Part shown: positions 45,446-56,292 of the stretch, piece by piece
Layout of the letters: the number at the start of each line of letters is the position of its first letter
Position numbering within the stretch: position 1 is the first letter of the stretch
From: Pinus tabuliformis
Lineage: Eukaryota; Streptophyta; Pinopsida; Pinales; Pinaceae
Direction of reading: 5' to 3'
Assembly: GCA_031772625.1 (NCBI GenBank)
Contig: CM062814.1
Coordinates: forward strand, 361,247,750-361,311,749
Length of the DNA stretch: 64,000 bases
Made by a program: the position numbers and the translations under genes
Notes under the pieces: generated by a model
Told to the model about the DNA's origin: nothing
Database searches by the model: none
The model's input: the letters and a program-made list of their open reading frames with translations, nothing else

Positions 45446-47410
45446 TGTTGGGTCATGAATACGACCATCTTTCTAACACTTATTTCATCCATTTTTACTT
45501 TTCTTTATCATGTTATTAATTACGGTTTATCATATAATTCTATTTTACAATGATTTATGCTCTTATGTAAAAATATTATTTCTTCTCCTTTATTTCTAAT
45601 AAATTGATGATTATGCATGATTTTATCAACGATAGTCTTAATAAATTGGTTATAACATTATTCACCATTTTTAGCCAACAAGATAATTTCCAGATTGAAG
45701 ATTTGACCATTAAAAGTGCCAACTCAGAAATTCGCTGGAATAAGAAGTGACAATTTTGCGGTTGAGATTCTGAGCAAATGAAAAAGAATTTGGAAAATCT
45801 AGAACATGGGTTTTGTCTAGAACAGACCCAATTAAATTTTCCAAAGAACGGTTTGCCCAAATTCGACTCGTATTGAAAGAAATGAGGGGTTCTTTGAGCA
45901 CGCTTTTCTCAGATTTGTTGTTGCGGCCGTCCTCCAAATCTCAGCTACAAAGCCAAATTCGCCTTGCTCTTGTTGATCAATTGGTTAAACGCAAACCAAT
46001 TTTGTAATATACGTCATGTTGTACTTATCTTTATTGTAACTTCTCTCTTATCTCTCTATTTAAATGAAAACAGAGATCAGAGATGAGGATGGCAGAGAGA
46101 ATGGATAAGAGCTAAGAGAATGGAGAATTGAGGATTTAGAATTAGAGATTTAGAATTAAGAATTCATGATAGGATAGGAGGAAGAAAGGATTGTTTCATG
46201 CTGTAAGTCTCAAAGCTTCAGCTATTGTAATGATTTCAACATTTAATGATTAATACCTTATTTGGGAGTTGTTGTTCATTCTTTTCATCTGAAGTAACCC
46301 AGCAGCATCCGCTGGCAGCTAAGGGCCTAGCCTCTGGTGGAGTACGCTGCTGCTACTATATATTATATTTTTGGTTTATGTGTGGTTTTTCTTATCAGCT
46401 TTATTTGGTAATCTGGTATGTTCTATTATTTTACATCACAGCTCTGTCATGTAATCTCATTTTCTGAGACAGAAATATCATATTGATTTTGCAACGCATT
46501 TCTGTTTCTTTAAGTGCTGATATAAATGGTTTTTACCGGATACCGTTGCTGATCAATTATAGAATATCTATGTTGTAACATTTGACCATTGGTATTACTG
46601 AATTCATCTTGAAAATTATATTTCCTTATGATTGTTGAACTTATAAACGTTGTCGTTCCATTCTAGAAAGACAATCGTATTATTTATAAGACTGATAATT
46701 GGATTACTAGATCAGATTACCATTAAGGTGTGTTGTGTGTTATGTTGCTGTGTATTTCTGTTTGGCTTTCAAGCGCTGTTCTATATTTCATTTCTAATTA
46801 GTTGCCATTCTATTTCCGTTTGTTGTCCAGTTTTTTATTAGAGTAAAGGTTGTTATCTGATTCGTGTAGGATACGATTGCTATATTTATTTCCCCAGACT
46901 AAGGTTTTGTTATTCATTACAGATTGCTATTAATTTTGCTTTCCTGTTGTTCATTTTCATTAATTAGAGTTTGTTGTTTAGACTCCTTTAATTACAGTTT
47001 GCTGCTCATTTCCATTGGTTAATTGCAAGAGTTTTCTTTTAAAGAGTTTTCCTAATTTACTTTCAATGGCAGCTTTAGTTCAAATTCTATTTCCTTTTAA
47101 TTTCTTTAATGCAGGGCTATCAACTGTAGAGAACATTGGTTATTGCTTCCTCATTCTCAGATTGATTGTCTTGTTCTAGTTTGATTTCAATTGTATCAAT
47201 CTTTGAGTTTATGTTGTTGTAGTTAGATTTATTTTCAAGCATTCATTTACTTTTGTATTTTGGGCACTGTACTACATCTTTCATAACATTACTCTTGAGT
47301 AAATAGCCACCTCGGACTGAGTACACTCTTGGAATAAAAAGTCGTTCCTGGGTTGAAAATTAATGCGAAGGTAATTAGGAGTTAAAAAGACACCTTTTTA
47401 TCGCTCCACA
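45446..47410 (+). repeat. 5' LTR of element E
   Basis: Colinear with 58853-60834. A TATA-like TATTTAAAT lies at 46057-46065, before a purine-rich AGAGATGAGG stretch. From 46250 on it is T-rich and non-coding. Confidence 0.93.
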
Positions 47411-47413
47411 TTT

Positions 47414-47431
47414 TGGCGCTGTTGCCGGGGA
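47414..47431 (+). other. Primer-binding site of E (tRNA-Asp type)
   Basis: TGGCGCTGTTGCCGGGGA, three bases after the 5' LTR. It has one difference from the site in C. Confidence 0.93.
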
Positions 47432-47773
47432 GAGTGTAGCCATTTTTAAACAGTAGTGTGCATCTGACGAGTGCTTGTTGGGAAAGAATTGGGTATTAAA
47501 AACGGAAGGTAAGAACCTGCATATAGGAGCATGTAAAAGCCCTGCTCCCCCACCCACTTTCCAACAGAATTGTTAAAGGACTTAGGGTAAATGTTTGAAT
47601 TTTTGTGTGAATGACTTAATAAAAAAAAAATAGAAATTTTCAAAAAAACAAATCTCATGATTTCACTCAAGTGGTGATGTAAGCACCACCCATTTCACTA
47701 ATCAATTGATGGGAACATTTGAAGAAGGAGCCTCAAAGAAAAACATGAAGAACATATTTTATTATGGTAAGAA
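47432..47773 (+). other. Leader of element E
   Basis: Untranslated, with an A-run near 47622. No gene or repeat of note. Confidence 0.5.
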
Positions 47774-48448
47774 ATGACTCACATTTCTACTTTTGAATTT
47801 CCTATCAAAGATCTAGGAGGAGTGACACAAATGCACATAATTTCCCCATTGTCTCTACCAAATTTTCATGGCTTGACAAATGAATATCTAGATACATTCT
47901 TATTTGAGTTTGAAATATTTTGTAGAGGATATGATTATTGTACTAATGATCAAAGGTTGAAAGTGTTTCATCTTACTCCAAAAGGAGCAGCTCTCCGATG
48001 GTTCATGAGCCTAGGTGGGAATTGCATCCAAACATGGGAGGACATGAAGAACATATTCTTGAAGAAGTACCAAGACTATTGCAAGGCCAATGAAGATATT
48101 TTCAATACGATACAAGGGGAAGATGAAAGCTTGGAGGACTATGTATATCGATTTCATTACAACCTTCAAAAGTCAAAGCATAAGCATTTGGAGAAAGAAA
48201 TCTTAAAGACACTCCTTAAAGGAATCAAAGATGAATTTTTAGAACTATTAAATCTTATAGGAAAAGGTGATGTTTTTTAGTTATCATATGATGATGTTTG
48301 TGAGTTGTGCATAAGGTATTCAAGAGGAATCTCCAAGGTTGGTAAGAATTCTAGAGATGTTTCTTCTTTCTTTTCCAAATCTACTACAAGAATAGGAGAC
48401 ATAAGAGCTGAAATCAATGTTTTATTTGAAAATTTTAAAGTTGATTTT
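47774..48448 (+). pseudogene. gag: Element E gag, N-terminal part (split by F)
   Basis: Capsid homology to B and C (ISPLSLPNFHGLTNEYLDTF; RLKVFHLTPKGAALRWFMS; EDESLEDYVYRFHYNL). The ATG at 47774 gives a 168-codon frame to a TAG at 48278. Similarity continues in the same frame (IRAEINVLFENFKVDF) to the Copia insertion at 48449. The coding sequence resumes after it at 53658. Confidence 0.85.
48444..48448 (+). repeat. Target-site duplication of F (left)
   Basis: ATTTT, repeated at 53653-53657. Confidence 0.85.
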
Positions 48449-48964
48449 TGTTAGAAAATTATATATTACGGAGCAATGGAACACATAAAATATTGCAGAA
48501 ATATAAACACAGAAAACACACAAAACAAGAGAGACACAGATATATGTGGTTCACCCAGTTTGGGCTACGTCCACCCGGAACAACCAGTCCTTCCTTTCTA
48601 TTATCCAGCAAAATGAAGAGACACAACCTACAGCAAATCCGTTGTAATATCCTCTGTTTTCTCTCACAGTCTCACCTCTCTGTTTCTCGGTCACTGAATA
48701 CACATCTATCACACAGCCTCAAAATACAATACCCTCATGCAAAGAGAGGGGTTGCCTTCTAGGGAAAAAAACCCTAAACTAAACATAAGTTCTACTGTCA
48801 GATCATCCGCCTAATGAATGGCCCAGATTGACTAGAAATTACTATACCCTTGGACCCCCCTGCAGCGAATTTTTTACGGGCGGCGTTGCCGCCCCCATTT
48901 CGAACTGGGGTCCTATGTGGCGATACCTTTGAATATAAAAGATAATCAGGCTCCACACCCAACA
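48449..48964 (-). repeat. 3' LTR of element F
   Basis: 516 bp, bounded by TGTTAGAAAATT and CACACCCAACA on the + strand. Compared with the other LTR it lacks about 100 bp of GC-rich sequence between the ACTATAC and CTTGGACC blocks. Short open frames here are not genes. Confidence 0.9.
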
Positions 48965-48983
48965 GTCTCCCACTTGGAGACTG
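48963..48983 (-). promoter_or_regulatory. Polypurine tract and hairpin of F
   Basis: On the minus strand AAGTGGGAGAC abuts the 3' LTR and is the polypurine tract. CAGTCTCC (48963-48970) and GGAGACTG (48976-48983) pair with a 5-base loop, so the tract lies in an 8-bp hairpin. Confidence 0.7.
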
Positions 48984-49060
48984 ATTGTAGCAACTCCACC
49001 ATTGCTCCATTTGTTGGACAATGACTCCTCTTTGGACCTGGTTGTTTCTCATCTTCATCG

Positions 49061-50779
49061 TCATCCTTGAAGACCAACTGAGATTGAGCATATTCTCAGT
49101 TTCTCCCTGGTTACAACTTTTGTTAGCATATCTGTAGGATTCTGGCTAGTGTGTATCTTTTCCAGCTTCAACTCTCCATCTTCCAACATTGATCGTATGA
49201 AATGGTACTTGAGCTGTATGTGTTTAGTCCTGGAATGAAATGCTGAGTTTTTTGCAAGATGAATGGCACTTTGGCTATCACTGTATAACGTGCCCATATC
49301 ATGCTCCTTACCCAATTCACCCATAAACCTTTGTAACCAAATCATTTCTTTACTAGCCTCTGTAGCAGCAACATACTCTGCTTCTGTTGTTGAAAGTGCA
49401 ACAACACTTTGGATTTTTGAAACCCAACTGACAGCTGTTCCTCCAACAGTAAATACATATCCTGTAGTGCTCCTCATGTTATCTCTGTCACCTACCATAT
49501 CTGCATCAACATATCCTTGTAGGGAGATGTTTGAACCACCAAAGCATAATGCTTGATTTGTGGTACCTTTCAAATATCTGAGAATCCATTTCACTGCCAT
49601 CCAATGTTCCTTTCCTGGATTGTTCATGTACCTGCTTACAACTCCCACTGCATGTGCAATATCAGGCCTTGTGCATACCATTCCATACATTAAGCTTCCA
49701 ACTGCTGATGCATATGGAACTTTAGACATATAATCCATGTCTTCTTGGGTCTTTGGGCACATTTCCTTGCTAAGTTTGAAATGGCTAGCAAAAGGTGTAC
49801 TAACTGGTTTTGCATTGTGCATGTTAAATCTTTTCAACACCTTTTGTATGTACTCATTCTGAGACAATGTTAATTTACGATTTTTCCTGTCTCTAGTTAT
49901 TCTTATACCAAGGATTTGTTTTGCAGCTCCCAAATCCTTCATTGCAAATGAATTTGCCAATTTTCTTTTGAGCACATTTATTTCCTGCATGTTAGATCCT
50001 GCAACAAGCATGTCATCTACATACAATAACAATATAATATAGCTGCCATCATTTTTCTTTTTCAAATAAACACAATGATCAGAGTGACATCTAGTATAAC
50101 CTTGTTCAGACATAAACTTGTCAAGTTTTAGATACCACTGCCTTGGAGCCTGTTTTAAGCCATACAATCTCTTCTTCAACCTGCACACTAGTTTCTCCTT
50201 CCCTTTCACCTCATATCCTTGTGGCTGCTGCATATATATCTCTTCCTCCAAATCCCCATGGAGAAAGGCTGTCTTTACATCTAACTGCTCAAGGTGCAAA
50301 TCTTCAGCTGCTACAAGACTTAAAATAGTTCTGATTGAAGTCATTTTAACAACAGGAGAAAATATTTCATCAAAATCAATACCTTTCTTCTGTGCAAACC
50401 CCTTCACCACAAGTCTAGCTTTATACCTCTGTTTTCCTCCATCTTCTTCCTTCAGCCTGTAAACCCATTTATTCTTCAATGTAGTTTTTCCTACAGGCAA
50501 CCTAACTAAATCCCAAGTCTGGTTATGCATTAAGGAGTCCATCTCTTCTTCCATGGCTACCTCCCACTTTTTCCTGCTTTCAACCTGCATTGCTTCTTCA
50601 TAACATTCGGATTCACCGGAATCAGTCAACAGTAAATAATATAATGAAGGAGAGTATCGTTCAGGGGGTCTACTTATCCTGGTAGATCTTCTAACATCAC
50701 TTTCATGTGTTTGGGGTGCCTGTTGTTGTTGTGGTGGTTGCTGTTGTTGTGGTTGTCGATTATTATTATTTTCAGGCAC
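49061..50779 (-). pseudogene. pol: Element F pol, RT and RNase H part
   Basis: A 572-codon open frame that follows the integrase frame after a frameshift near 50800. A Gln/Pro-rich linker is followed by Copia RT (MEEEMDSLMHNQTWDLVRLP; WVYRLKEEDGG; LDVKTAFLHGDLEEEIYMQQ; active-site LYVDDMLVAGS) and RNase H (TEAEYVAATEASKEMIWLQ; SDSQSAIHLAKN). The RNase H box reads DADMVGDRD, where the usual tryptophan is Met. It ends with the normal short tail. By itself this part has no stops, so it is one of the better preserved segments in the window. Confidence 0.93.
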
Positions 50780-50781
50780 CT

Positions 50782-52290
50782 TTACTTTTTCAATGATTTC
50801 ATCAAGTATTCCTTGTTTTCCTTTTCCTGTTTCTTTTCCTGCAATTGATTCTTATACAAGAACTTTTCATTGAATATTACATCTCTACTCCTAATGATTT
50901 TGTGATTTTCGTAATCATATAAGCGATAACCAAAATCATTAACACCATATCCAATAAAGGTACATTTCTTTGACTTTGCCTCAAGCTTTGTTCTATTTTC
51001 TTTATAAATATGGACAAAGACCTCACAACCGAAAGGCTTTAAAATAGAGTAGTTTACCTTTTTACCTGACCATGCTTCCTCTGGAACACCACCATCCAAG
51101 GAACTTGAAGGTCCTCTGTTTATTAGATAAACAGCAGTATCTACAGCATCTGCCCAAAACTGTAAAGGCAATCCTGCATGCAATCTCATGCACCTTGCAC
51201 GCTCCATGATTGTTCTGTTCATCCTTTCTGACACACCATTTTCTTGTGGTGTTCTTGGAACTGTCTTCTCTCTGTGAATTCCATGCTCTGAACAGTACCT
51301 ATCAAACTCTTTGCTGCAATATTCACCTCCATTGTCTGATCTCAGACACTTCAATTTCTTTCCTGTCTCAATCTCGACCAAAGCTTTCCATTTCTTGAAA
51401 GTATCAAATACATCAGATTTATTCTTAATACAATAAATCCAAGTTTTTCTAGTTGCATCATCAATAAAAGTAACATAATAACGAGAGCCACCAAGAGATG
51501 ATACCTGAGCAGGTCCCCATACATCTGTATGCACAAGCTCTAATTTTTCATTCTTCTTTTCTTTCCCAACTCTGAGAAATCTGACTCTCTTCTGTTTTCC
51601 ATAAATGCAATTCTCACAGAAGTCCAAATCAACATTCTTCAAACCCAGCAACAAATTCCTTGAGTGAAGAACCTTCATCCCCTTTTCACTCATGTGTCCG
51701 AGCCTATGATGCCATAATGCTGCATCTACTCCTTTGGAAGTTAAAGCATTAACAGAGTTAGCAATACCATTGCATAAATACAATGTACCAACCTTTTCGC
51801 CTTTTGCTATTACCAGGGCTCCTTTGGTGACCTTACAAGCTTTATCTGTCAAAGTTGTCACACAACCTTCACCGCATAACTGCCCTGTTGAAATCAGATT
51901 TTTCTTTAGATCTGGAACATGCCTTACCTCCTTTAATAGCCATTGGTTTCCATTCTGCTGTTTTACAAGAACCTTACCCATTCCAACGATTTTACAGGGT
52001 TTATCATCACCCAGACGAACTTGTCCAAAATCTCCTTGAACATAGTCATGAAAGTATTTCTTATCAGGTGTGGCATGGAATGAAACCCCTGAATCTACCA
52101 CCCAGGAATCAGTAATATTTTCAAAAGAAAGAATCAAAGCATCTTGTAACACCTCACCTGTCACATTTGCTTCATGATTGTTTTCTTGCTGTGCATCTCC
52201 TTCTTTTCCCTTCTGAGATCTACAGTCTTTCTTTAGGTGTCCTTTCTTTCCACATTTCCAGCACACTATCCCGATCTGGACTTGGATCTG
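50782..52290 (-). pseudogene. pol: Element F zinc knuckle, protease and integrase part
   Basis: A 494-codon frame. It begins at the knuckle CWKCGKKGHLKKDC, followed by protease (SWVVDSGVSFHA), the GAG-pre-integrase HHCC region (LWHHRLGHMSEKGMKVL, then CENCIYGKQ) and the integrase core (LVHTDVWGP; LRSDNGGEY; TPQENGVSERMN). It is joined to gag by a one-base frameshift near 52268 and to RT by another near 50800. There is no true ATG at its start, as expected for an internal piece of one polyprotein. Confidence 0.93.
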
Positions 52291-52970
52291 CCTTTCCTTG
52301 ATTTACTGCGATATCCTGAGCTCTTTCCTCTTTCCATTTTTCTTCCTCTAGACTCTGCACTCAAAGCATTTCCCGATGTCTCACCGGAGCTTTTCCATCG
52401 CATTTCCTCGCTAAGGATAGCACCGACAACATCATCAAACTTTAAAGTACTAGATCCAGAAACGTAGTTACTAATGGCCATTACCAAACCATTCCAACTT
52501 TCTGGTAATGAGCACAAGAGTAACAGAGCTCTAACTTCATCATCAAAGTTTACCCCTACAGAACTTAACTGACTTGTAACTGTATTAAAATCATTTAAAT
52601 GGTTTGCAACAGATCCACCTTCCGACATATTCATATTAAATAACCGTTTCATAAGAAATACCTTGTTTGAGGCCGAGGGTTTTTCATATATTTTCGCCAG
52701 CGTCTGCATCAAACCCTCTGTCGTGGTTTCCTTCGAAATATTGAAGGTGACTGACGCAGCAAGGCACAACCGTATTGTTCCGAGTGCCTTTATATCGAGA
52801 AGGTTCCATTCTTCGTCTTTCATACCCGTCGGCATCTTTGTTTTTCCGCCGAATGGTAGGTATAGATCTTTCTGATACAGATAATCTTCCATCTGCATCT
52901 TCCACAGCGAGAAGTTTTGGCCGTTAAATTTCTCGACCCTAAACTTACCATCTTCCGCCATTGCTCCCAC
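52266..52970 (-). pseudogene. gag: Element F gag
   Basis: The 234-codon frame starts MGAMAEDGKFRVEKFNG and shows the Copia gag core (FSLWKMQMEDYLYQKDLYLP; IRLCLAASVTFNISKE; LLLLCSLPESWNGLVMAI). It ends at a TAG just before the zinc knuckle, with an Arg/Ser/Lys-rich tail. In intact relatives gag and pol are one ORF, so the stop is due to a frameshift. The ATG lies 52 bases after the primer site. Confidence 0.93.
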
Positions 52971-53021
52971 TCGAACTAGGAACCCTTCTTTCCTGCGAGT
53001 TTATCAGCCAAATAGACCTTC

Positions 53022-53034
53022 GGCTCTGATACCA
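53022..53034 (-). other. Primer-binding site of F (initiator tRNA-Met)
   Basis: On the minus strand TGGTATCAGAGCC follows the 5' LTR by two bases. This is the standard initiator-Met primer site of plant Copia elements. Confidence 0.95.
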
Positions 53035-53036
53035 GT

Positions 53037-53652
53037 TCTTAGAAAATTATATATTACGGAGGAATGGAACACATAAAATATTGCGGAAATATGAACACAG
53101 AAAATGCACAAAACAAGAGAGACATAGATATACGTGGTTCACCCAGTTTGGGCTACGTCCACCTCGAACAGCCAGTCCTTCCTTTCTATTATCCAGCAAA
53201 ATTAAGAGACACAACCTACAGCAAATCCACTGTAATATCCTCTGTTTTCTCTCACAGTCTCACCTCTCTGTTTCTCACTCACTGAATACACATCTATCAC
53301 ACAGCCTCAAAATACAATACCCTCATGCAAAGAGAGGGGTTTCCTTCTAGGGCAAAAAACCCTAAACTAAACATAAGTTCTACCGTCATATCATCCGCCT
53401 AATGAACGGCCCAGACTGACTAGAAATTACTATACTTTTACAAGGAAATTTTACAGTTGTTTTTAGCTTCGGGGGGGCTGCCCCCGAAACCCCCCACCAA
53501 GGGGGGGCTCCCAAAGGTCGCAGCCGCCCCCCCCCCCTGGACCCCCCCTGCAACGAACATTTTACGGTCGGCGTTGCCGCCCCCATTTCGAACTGGGGTC
53601 CTATGTGGTGATACCTTTGAATATAGAAGATAATCAGGCTCCACACCCAACA
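53037..53652 (-). repeat. 5' LTR of element F
   Basis: 616 bp, homologous to 48449-48964. It contains a GC-rich block at about 53466-53555 with runs of seven G and eleven or more C, absent from the 3' LTR. TTCGGGGG (53468-53475) can pair with CCCCCGAA (53481-53488). Confidence 0.9.
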
Positions 53653-53657
53653 ATTTT
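53653..53657 (+). repeat. Target-site duplication of F (right)
   Basis: ATTTT, the repeat of 48444-48448. The E gag frame resumes right after it. Confidence 0.85.
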
Positions 53658-54320
53658 ATTAGCTCTCTAAATGCAAAATTTGATGTTTTGCAGGTTCATA
53701 AAAACTAAGAATTTGATGAAGTGTTTTTCAATCATGACCGAAAGGAGCATACCATAGATGGTTTTTCTTCCTTATCTAATTTCGAAGTGTCATATCAAAG
53801 AGATGGGGAAGCTACAACAACGTCAATAGGTATGGTTCAAAACACTTCCTCTTCATTCTCTTACTTGCATAATCCATTATGGAATACTAATGTGTTAGGG
53901 CAACCATGTCAATTTCAATATAACCACCAATCTTGTCTACAGGTTGGGCATGGTTCACCTTATCATTGCATGAATACTCTCCCTCATCTTGTAGCACAAG
54001 CACATTCTCCATATTCTTCACCAACTCTTCCACAACATCCTGCTTGCATATCAAATTCATCCACTGAACCCAACCAACCACATCATCACAATGCTCCATT
54101 CCTTACACATTTTCCTGTTCAACTAATTCCACACCCTTACCATAATAAACTAGTACAATATGCTTACAATGTTGAAATGCAAAATAAAATAAATAAAATA
54201 AATAAGGGAATAAATAAATGCATTTTGTTTTTTTTTGTAAAACTAGTTGTTTTTTTTTTGTTGCAACACGCTGTCGAAATCAACATCGGTGATAATTTTT
54301 TAATTCATTTGTGTATGTAG
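53658..54320 (+). pseudogene. gag: Element E gag, C-terminal part
   Basis: This continues gag after element F. An open frame at 53721-54320 is rich in His, Pro, Ser, Gln and Asn (for example NHQSCLQVGHGSPYHCMN). It occupies the place of the Pro/Gln-rich linker that follows the zinc knuckles in B and C. No C-X2-C-X3-H-X4-C knuckle is seen, so E gag seems to lack its RNA-binding motif. From about 54180 the frame runs into AT-rich sequence and is probably no longer coding. No protease, RT or integrase follows. Confidence 0.6.
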
Positions 54321-54429
54321 ATGAATTAAAATGGAAATAAAAATTCTACAAACACCCATATTTATTTTTATCACCAATTTGAAAAAATGCTTGAATATCA
54401 CATTTTTTTGGCTTGCGGGCTTGATGGAA

Positions 54430-55160
54430 GTTTTGAAAACACAGTCGGGACAGTCATGTTTTGAGGGACCAAAAAGAAATATTTTTAAAACCTATTTCTA
54501 TCCTAGGTAGCCCTTGATATCTACTTTCCAACCCAATTTGAATCACTCAATTTGGATTTGAAACGAAAAAGTTAGAAACAAAACATTGACAGCGTGTTTA
54601 GCGGGCAGCTGAGGAACAGAGTTGGGACAGTCACTTTTTTGGAGACCTAAATGAATGAATTTTTAAAACCTGTTTCAATGGTAGATTCCCCTATGAATCT
54701 AGTTCACAATGCAATTGGAATCATTCATTTTTGATATCGTATGAGGAAGTTATGATCAAAATACTGACTGTCTATCGTAAATCAGCACCCTTAAAACTAT
54801 GTCTTTCTGATTGTTCCTTACAGTGTTTGACCTATCAATTCTTCTTGTCTTCAAAACCTGTTTCTATTGGAAATAAATAAATAAATCTATTTTCATTTCC
54901 AATTTAAATTATTTGAATCTGACATCAAACGAAGAATCTATGCTTGAAACATCAACTGTTGGTCTAAGCTGGGTAATCGAAAATGACTCTATTATGCAGG
55001 TTATTCAAACTAAAATTGACATATCATATCATTAAATTTTTAAAACTTGCTTCTACTACAGATAATCCTTTGAATTAGCTCTCATTTGGCTTTGGAATTA
55101 CTCAATTTTGATGAAAAACAAAGAAGTTGTGGTTAAAACACTACAGGTTAGCATGATTGG
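54430..55160 (+). repeat. Degenerate tandem repeat, unit about 170-190 bp, in E
   Basis: Four decayed units, each with a core like TTTTAAAACCTATTTCTA, then a GAATCACTCAATTT-like block, then an AAACGAAGAAGTTATG-like block and a CACTACTGACTG-like end. Cores lie near 54484, 54660, 54856 and 55036. Similarity between units is visible but low. No coding potential. Confidence 0.6.
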
Positions 55161-55699
55161 CCACTGCTCTCCCGTAGGTGACAAATAAATCTTACTTTGT
55201 TATTTTCTCAGTGGATTTGTTATGCAGAGTAACTACTTGTTGCCTTTTACATAATTCTTGGATTAGGAGAGCCCGATCACCTCTCTTTCTCCATGATTTA
55301 ATGTTTTATTGCAGGTAGACACTCTTTTTTTGCAGGTCCTGGGAAAATAAAGAAGGTCAATTTATGGACGAGTGATTTTTGAAAGAAATTTTATGAAACA
55401 AAGGAATTTCATCCAACTCATTACCCAACGGATTCATAATAGAGCAAATGAAGAATTGATCTCAATTTGAAGATTCATGTCTTATCACTGCTGCCAGAAC
55501 ATTTTTCAAAGAGATCATTTTTTTTACATAATATCATAGCTGTTGTAACTTAATTTATTTATTTACATACTGTTTTTCGTTGTTTCTTTTCTAATTTCTC
55601 TTATATTTTGTGTTTGAGGTGATTGGTTCATTCAAACTGTAACCCATCCTCAGCATCAATACAGTGAACAGCTAATTCATTATTTGCGTGCTTGCATTT
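55161..55699 (+). other. Non-coding stretch in E
   Basis: AT-rich sequence with no domain, no repeat that I can support and no convincing open frame. Confidence 0.4.
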
Positions 55700-56292
55700 T
55701 ATGCTTGTGCATTTTGTTGTTCCTTTTCTGAAGGGACAACATTTGTGTGCACTTTTGTTGTTTCTGTTGTTCCTTTTCCAAAGGGACAACATTTTCATTT
55801 TGCTGTTCATTTTTCAAAAGAACAACACCTTTTGTGTCAGCTGTTCCTTTTTCACGGTTCATTTTGTTGTTCTTTTCTCATGGTTCATTTTGCTGTTCTT
55901 TTTCCACGGTTCATTTTGCTGTTCCTATTTCACATTTTACTGTTCCTTTCCGAATGGAACAACACTTCTGTACTTTCACATTTTGTTGTTCCTTACCGAA
56001 TGGAACAACACTTCTGCACTTTCACATTTTTTCTATTCCTTTCCGAAGGAACAACACTTTCACATTTTTTCTGTTCCTTTTCAAAGGAACAACATTTTCA
56101 CATTTTTTTTGTTCCTCTTAAGGAACAACACTTTTTCACGTGTATTTTTTCGCTGTTCCCTACAAGGAACAACACCTTGTGTGTGTGTATTTTTGCTTTT
56201 TGGTCTGCATTTCCTTTGCTGTTCCCTACACGAAACACCACTTTTTGAGTGTTTTTGTTGTTCCTTCAAAGAAGCAACACTTTGGGAGTATT
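55700..56292 (+). repeat. Array of hairpin-forming palindromes in E
   Basis: About fifteen degenerate units built around a TGTTCCTTT-N-AAAGGAACA inverted repeat, separated by TTT-rich spacers. Good pairs are at 55727-55754, 55771-55796, 55938-55966, 55985-56013, 56069-56094, 56109-56130 and 56152-56175. In several units both arms have changed and pairing is retained in part. Long open frames in all three + frames here come from the lack of stops in T-rich repeats and are not genes. Confidence 0.85.

Larger units (their letters stand above)
48449..53652 (-). mobile_element. Element F: Ty1/Copia retrotransposon in gag of E
   Basis: A complete 5.2-kb Copia element on the minus strand. It has LTRs at 53037-53652 (5') and 48449-48964 (3'), an initiator tRNA-Met primer site, gag, and pol in the Copia order protease-integrase-RT-RNase H. 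The LTRs differ at about 16 of the first 260 bases (about 6%), plus a deletion of about 100 bp in the 3' LTR. Two frameshifts inactivate the polyprotein. Confidence 0.95.

Noticed and set aside
48798..49091. 97-codon minus-strand ORF at the end of F
   Set aside because: It overlaps the 3' LTR and purine tract and has no domain; the real pol frame ends at 49061.
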